Shown piece by piece: positions 15,413 through 18,741 of a stretch of DNA of 18,741 bases. The notes beneath the pieces are model-generated. The model had not been told where the DNA came from and did no database searches. It saw only the letters and a program-made list of their open reading frames with translations. The DNA comes from UBA2428 sp002343545 (GTDB taxonomy: Bacteria; Bdellovibrionota; UBA2428): the NCBI GenBank assembly GCA_937952285.1, contig CALFZE010000114.1, forward strand, positions 1-18,741, given 5' to 3'. Positions within the stretch are counted from its first letter, which is position 1. Every line of letters starts with the position of its first letter. The translations under genes were made by a program, and so were the position numbers.

Positions 15413-16374
15413 TATTCGACGCTTCGATCCGGCGCGAAAGGGTCCGAACGGAAGACCCTGGCGAGGGCCCCCTGCTCGTCCGTGAAGGCCACGCAACGAC
15501 CGTGGCCGCGCTCGACGAGCAGGCGGTTGGCCGTCTCGGGGCCCTTCGGGCGCCGCCAAAGTCCGCCCCGCAAAAGATCCGCGACTTCGGGCGGTTCGAG
15601 CTCGAGAATCGGAAGCAAAGGCGCCAGATCGGCCGCTCCGAGGCTTCGTACGAGGCCTTCGCCCGCGGGCGGCCTTGCCCCCGCGAAGGGACCGATCGAG
15701 GTGCGCACGAGGCTTCTGAGCAGCCCCGGATGACCGCAGAGCTCCTGCCCCCAGTCGCGCGCGAGGCATCGGATATAAGTCCCCGAACTCACGCGCACCT
15801 CGAAGGACCACCCGACGAAGCCCTCTCCGCTCAAGACGCCCTCCGAACCCGTCTGGGCGCTCGGACCCGCCAGTTCCCGGAGCTCGAGGATCGTGGCGGG
15901 CCGAAGCTTCAGCTCGACCTCTTGGCCTTTGCGCGCCAGCTCGTAGGCGCGCTTGCCGTCGACTTTAAGCGCGCTGAAGGCCGGCGGACGCTGCAGAAAA
16001 TCACCGCGCTTGGCCCCCAAGAACTCCTGCCGAGCCGCCCCTCCCCAGGGACTGCGTTCGGCCGCGCAAGCCTCCGCGAGCGCCGCGCGATCGGAAGCCG
16101 GCATCCACGCGAGCTGTCCCTGGAGATCGAGGGTGTCCGAGCTCAAGCCCAGCAGCATTTCGGCTTCGTAAGTTTTCGGAAGTCCGACGAGGGGGGTCAG
16201 AAGCTTGGTCGCCTCGCCCGTACCCACCAGCAAGAGACCCTCGGCAAAAGGGTCGAGAGTCCCCGTGTGGCCGATGCCCTCGCGACCGCGTCCCAGACCC
16301 AAATCCAGCTTGAAACGCGAAAGCGCCTGGCCCGAAGAGGGGCCGGGCGCTTTCCAAACGAGGTAGAGACCCAC
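15412..16374 (-). CDS. truB: tRNA pseudouridine-55 synthase
   Basis: A 320-residue enzyme that isomerises U55 to pseudouridine in the T-loop of tRNAs. The catalytic motif GHTGTLDPFAEGLL (35-48) contains D41, the nucleophilic aspartate. KTYEAEMLLGLSSDTLD (67-83), the QRPPAFSALKVDGKRAYELAR segment, and SSGTYIRCLARDWG (around 197-210) complete the TruB catalytic domain; the C-terminal part is divergent. The likely start is GTG at 16374, 18 bases after the infB stop, without a clear Shine-Dalgarno sequence. The usual rbfA gene is not between infB and truB. Confidence 0.96.
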   Translation of the reverse strand: MGLYLVWKAPGPSSGQALSRFKLDLGLGRGREGIGHTGTLDPFAEGLLLVGTGEATKLLTPLVGLPKTYEAEMLLGLSSDTLDLQGQLAWMPASDRAALAEACAAERSPWGGAARQEFLGAKRGDFLQRPPAFSALKVDGKRAYELARKGQEVELKLRPATILELRELAGPSAQTGSEGVLSGEGFVGWSFEVRVSSGTYIRCLARDWGQELCGHPGLLRSLVRTSIGPFAGARPPAGEGLVRSLGAADLAPLLPILELEPPEVADLLRGGLWRRPKGPETANRLLVERGHGRCVAFTDEQGALARVFRSDPFAPDRSVE

Positions 16375-16392
16375 TGAGACCGACGAGTCGGA

Positions 16393-18741
16393 TTAAGCCG
16401 AAGCCGTCGGACCGTCCTCGAGCGAAGCGCTCGAGGTTTCCACGATAAAGGTCTCGAGGATATCGCCAACCTTGATGTCGTTGAAGTTCTCGACCGAGAT
16501 ACCGCACTCGTAACCTTCGGCGACTTCGCGCGCATCGTCCTTGAAGCGCTTGAGTCCCGAAACCTTGCCCGTGTACACGACGCGACCGTCGCGAATGACG
16601 CGGACTTGGTTCGAGCGTTGAACCTTGCCTTTGAGGATGAAGGAACCCGCGACCGTTCCGGCCTTCGAGATATTGAAGACGTTGCGGACTTCCGCGCGAC
16701 CCGTGACCGATTCCTTGGAAACGGGGTCGAGGAGGCCTTCCATCGCCTTCGTGATATCGTCGATGAGCTCGTAAATGATCGTGTAGGTTTTCACTTCGAC
16801 GCCGCGCTTTTCGGCTTCGGCTTGGCTCTTCGCGTCCGGACGGACGTTGAAGCCCACGATGAGCGCCTTCGAGGCCGAAGCCAAGAGGATGTCGCTCTCC
16901 GAAATGCCGCCGACCGCGGTGGCGAGAATCTTGAGCTTGACCTTCGTCTGCGGGAGCTTGAGCAGCGCCGCTTGGATGGCCTCGGCCGAACCCTTCACGT
17001 CCGCCTTGAGGAGGACGGGGAGCTCGCGCAGCTCGCCGGCTTGCATCATCGCGTAGAGCTGCTCGAGCGTCGTCTGACGACCCGAGGTCTCTTCGCGCTT
17101 CTGCTCCGCGCGGTGTTCCGCGAGGGCCTTGGCGGCCTTTTCGTCGGCCACGACGTTGAGGCTGTCGCCGGCTTCGGGAACCGCGCCGAGACCGAGGATC
17201 TCGACCGGAGTCGAGGGGCCCGCTTCGCGGACCTGTTGGCCCTTATCGTTGATGAGCGCGCGAACCTTGCCCGATTCGGTGCCGGCGACGATATGGTCGC
17301 CGACTTTGAGCAGGCCTTCGCGCACGAGGACCGTGGCGACGGGACCGCGACCCTTATCGAGCTTGGCTTCGATGATGGTACCGATGCCCGGACCGTCGGC
17401 ACGAGCCTTCAGTTCAAGGACTTCGGACTGGAGTTGGAGCATTTCGAGGAGCTTGTCGACGCCCATGCCGGTCTTGGCCGAGACGGGAACGAAGATCGTG
17501 TCGCCGCCCCATTCTTCCGAGAGGAGACCGAATTCCGAAAGCTGCTGACGAAGCTTGTCGGGGTTCGCGTCGGGCAAGTCCATCTTGTTCATCGCGACGA
17601 TGATCGGGACTCCCGCCGCTTTCGCGTGGTCGATGGCTTCGCGGGTCTGCGGCATGACGCCTTCGCTCGCCGCCACGACGAGAATCACGATGTCCGTGAC
17701 CTTGGCGCCGCGCGAACGCATGGACGTGAAGGCCGCGTGGCCCGGGGTATCGAGGAAGGTGATCTGCTCGACCGGGACGCCCTCGCCGCCATCCTTCGTG
17801 GACTTCTTGGCGGCCGCCTTCTCGGCTTTCTTTTCTTTCTTGGACTTCTTCGCGTCGTCACCGGCTTGGGCCGACTGAAGATTGCGGATCGCGTCGGCCA
17901 CCGTCACCGTGTAGGCGCCGATGTGCTGCGTGATGCCGCCGGCTTCGCCCGCGGCGACGCGCGCCCGACGGATGATGTCGAGGAGCGAAGTCTTGCCGTG
18001 GTCGACGTGGCCCATGATCGTGACGACCGGGGAGCGCGGCTCGCCCGTCGCGGGCTCTTCGCCCTCGTGCGCGCCCTGCAGGATCTCTTCTTCGTCGAAG
18101 CTGATGTCGCGGGCCTGGTACTGGAACTCGGTCGCGACGAGTTCGATCGTCTCGAAATCGAGGTACCAGTCGGAAGCGCCTTCGACTTCGTCGGGCATTT
18201 CCACGCCCAGGCTGCGAAGTTTTTTGATGACTTCGATCGCCTTGACCTTGAGCTGCTCGGCGAGACCTTCGACCGTCATCTCCGTATCGAAGAAGACCGT
18301 GCGCTTGCGATCGGAAGCTTGCGTGAGGGCCGTTTTACGCGAAGCCTGGCCGATCGAGAGCTTCTTCTTTTTGTTCGTGTAAACGCGCTCGCGACGCAGG
18401 AAGTCCGTGGACTTGAAGGAATGGACTTCCTCGTTCTGCCGGCGGGGGGCCGCCGACGTCTTGCGCTTGCGTTCTTCCTCGGCGAAATCGCGGGCCGAGA
18501 CCGAAACGGTCGACGTCGTTCCGGGGCGTGCCGGGCCCGTCGACGTGCGACGTTCCACGGCCGCCGCGGACTGCGGAGTCGCTTCTTCGACGATGAGCGG
18601 GCGACGCGGGGTCGTGTCGGCCGAAACGACGCGGATCACGCTGTAGCGGGGGCCGCGACGGGGCGGAGCCGCGGGGGCCGCGGGAGCGGCCGGGGCCGGC
18701 GCGGGGGTCGCTTCCGTCGGGGCGGCTTCGACCGCCGCGGG
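16393..18741 (-). CDS. infB: Translation initiation factor IF-2 (5' end beyond right edge)
   Basis: About 782 residues of IF2 are visible; the frame is open to the right edge. Residue numbers below count from the GTG codon at 18639, which is probably an internal valine. The visible N-terminus is an Ala/Pro-rich linker, then an IF2_N domain (about 122-175). The GTPase domain has G1 GHVDHGKT (210-217), G2 around GGITQHIGAY (234-243), G3 DTPGH (297-301), G4 NKMD (351-354) and SAK (387-389). Beta-barrel domains and the fMet-tRNA-binding C-terminal domain follow to 748. IF2 brings fMet-tRNA to the 30S and promotes 50S joining. Oddity: between G2 and G3 there are 49 residues (244-292) where E. coli has about eight, including a Lys/Ala-rich stretch. 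Confidence 0.97.
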   Translation of the reverse strand, partial: PAAVEAAPTEATPAPAPAAPAAPAAPPRRGPRYSVIRVVSADTTPRRPLIVEEATPQSAAAVERRTSTGPARPGTTSTVSVSARDFAEEERKRKTSAAPRRQNEEVHSFKSTDFLRRERVYTNKKKKLSIGQASRKTALTQASDRKRTVFFDTEMTVEGLAEQLKVKAIEVIKKLRSLGVEMPDEVEGASDWYLDFETIELVATEFQYQARDISFDEEEILQGAHEGEEPATGEPRSPVVTIMGHVDHGKTSLLDIIRRARVAAGEAGGITQHIGAYTVTVADAIRNLQSAQAGDDAKKSKKEKKAEKAAAKKSTKDGGEGVPVEQITFLDTPGHAAFTSMRSRGAKVTDIVILVVAASEGVMPQTREAIDHAKAAGVPIIVAMNKMDLPDANPDKLRQQLSEFGLLSEEWGGDTIFVPVSAKTGMGVDKLLEMLQLQSEVLELKARADGPGIGTIIEAKLDKGRGPVATVLVREGLLKVGDHIVAGTESGKVRALINDKGQQVREAGPSTPVEILGLGAVPEAGDSLNVVADEKAAKALAEHRAEQKREETSGRQTTLEQLYAMMQAGELRELPVLLKADVKGSAEAIQAALLKLPQTKVKLKILATAVGGISESDILLASASKALIVGFNVRPDAKSQAEAEKRGVEVKTYTIIYELIDDITKAMEGLLDPVSKESVTGRAEVRNVFNISKAGTVAGSFILKGKVQRSNQVRVIRDGRVVYTGKVSGLKRFKDDAREVAEGYECGISVENFNDIKVGDILETFIVETSSASLEDGPTASA

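Overview
This is a GC-rich (roughly 65%), densely packed bacterial chromosome segment. It holds 15 protein genes, two of them cut by the window edges, and no mobile element, CRISPR array, rRNA or tRNA gene that I could see. Three things suggest a Gram-negative, aerobic, proteobacterium-like organism, possibly of the Bdellovibrionota or another former deltaproteobacterial lineage: a five-helix b558-type succinate dehydrogenase anchor, a beta-class glutathione transferase, and the conserved block infB-truB-rpsO-pnp followed by an M16 peptidase and dut. This placement is an inference from gene content and was not tested.

Layout, left to right. (1) Positions 1-1167, minus strand: sdhC and the 5' end of sdhA, the start of a succinate dehydrogenase operon. 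(2) 1360-2907, plus strand: a lipoprotein with a permuted papain-like (YiiX/C92-type) core, divergent from sdhC across an AT-rich spacer. (3) 2928-4942, minus strand: two small membrane proteins (DUF4234, then DUF2752) followed by an acyl-CoA dehydrogenase. (4) 5109-7990, plus strand: a large exported protein with a metzincin-like zinc motif, then a beta-class glutathione transferase. A long hairpin in the transferase leader covers most of its Shine-Dalgarno sequence. (5) 8006-9684, minus strand: 3-hydroxybutyryl-CoA dehydrogenase and enoyl-CoA hydratase, coupled by a 4-base stop/start overlap. (6) 9726-12647, minus strand: an exported endonuclease/exonuclease/phosphatase-family protein, an M16 peptidase and dUTPase, spaced like one operon. 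(7) 12766-18741, minus strand: infB (5' end missing), truB, rpsO and pnp, the translation/RNA-metabolism cluster, closed by a very strong intrinsic terminator after pnp.

Functionally the window combines housekeeping information processing (IF2, TruB, S15, PNPase, dUTPase) with energy and fatty-acid/short-chain acyl-CoA metabolism (Sdh, acyl-CoA dehydrogenase, hydratase, 3-hydroxyacyl-CoA dehydrogenase). The last three could supply consecutive beta-oxidation steps; no thiolase is in view. Three exported proteins of uncertain role add cell-envelope or predatory/degradative potential.

I did not find a wholly new multi-gene system. The observations most worth following up are a lysine-rich insertion of about 41 residues inside the IF2 GTPase domain, the SD-covering hairpin before the glutathione transferase gene, the uncharacterised exported protein with a full HExxHxxGxxH motif, and the large lipoprotein with a permuted papain-like core. 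Five genes (DUF2752, enoyl-CoA hydratase, M16 peptidase, EEP protein, truB) appear to start with GTG. No stretch longer than about 200 bases lacks a gene.
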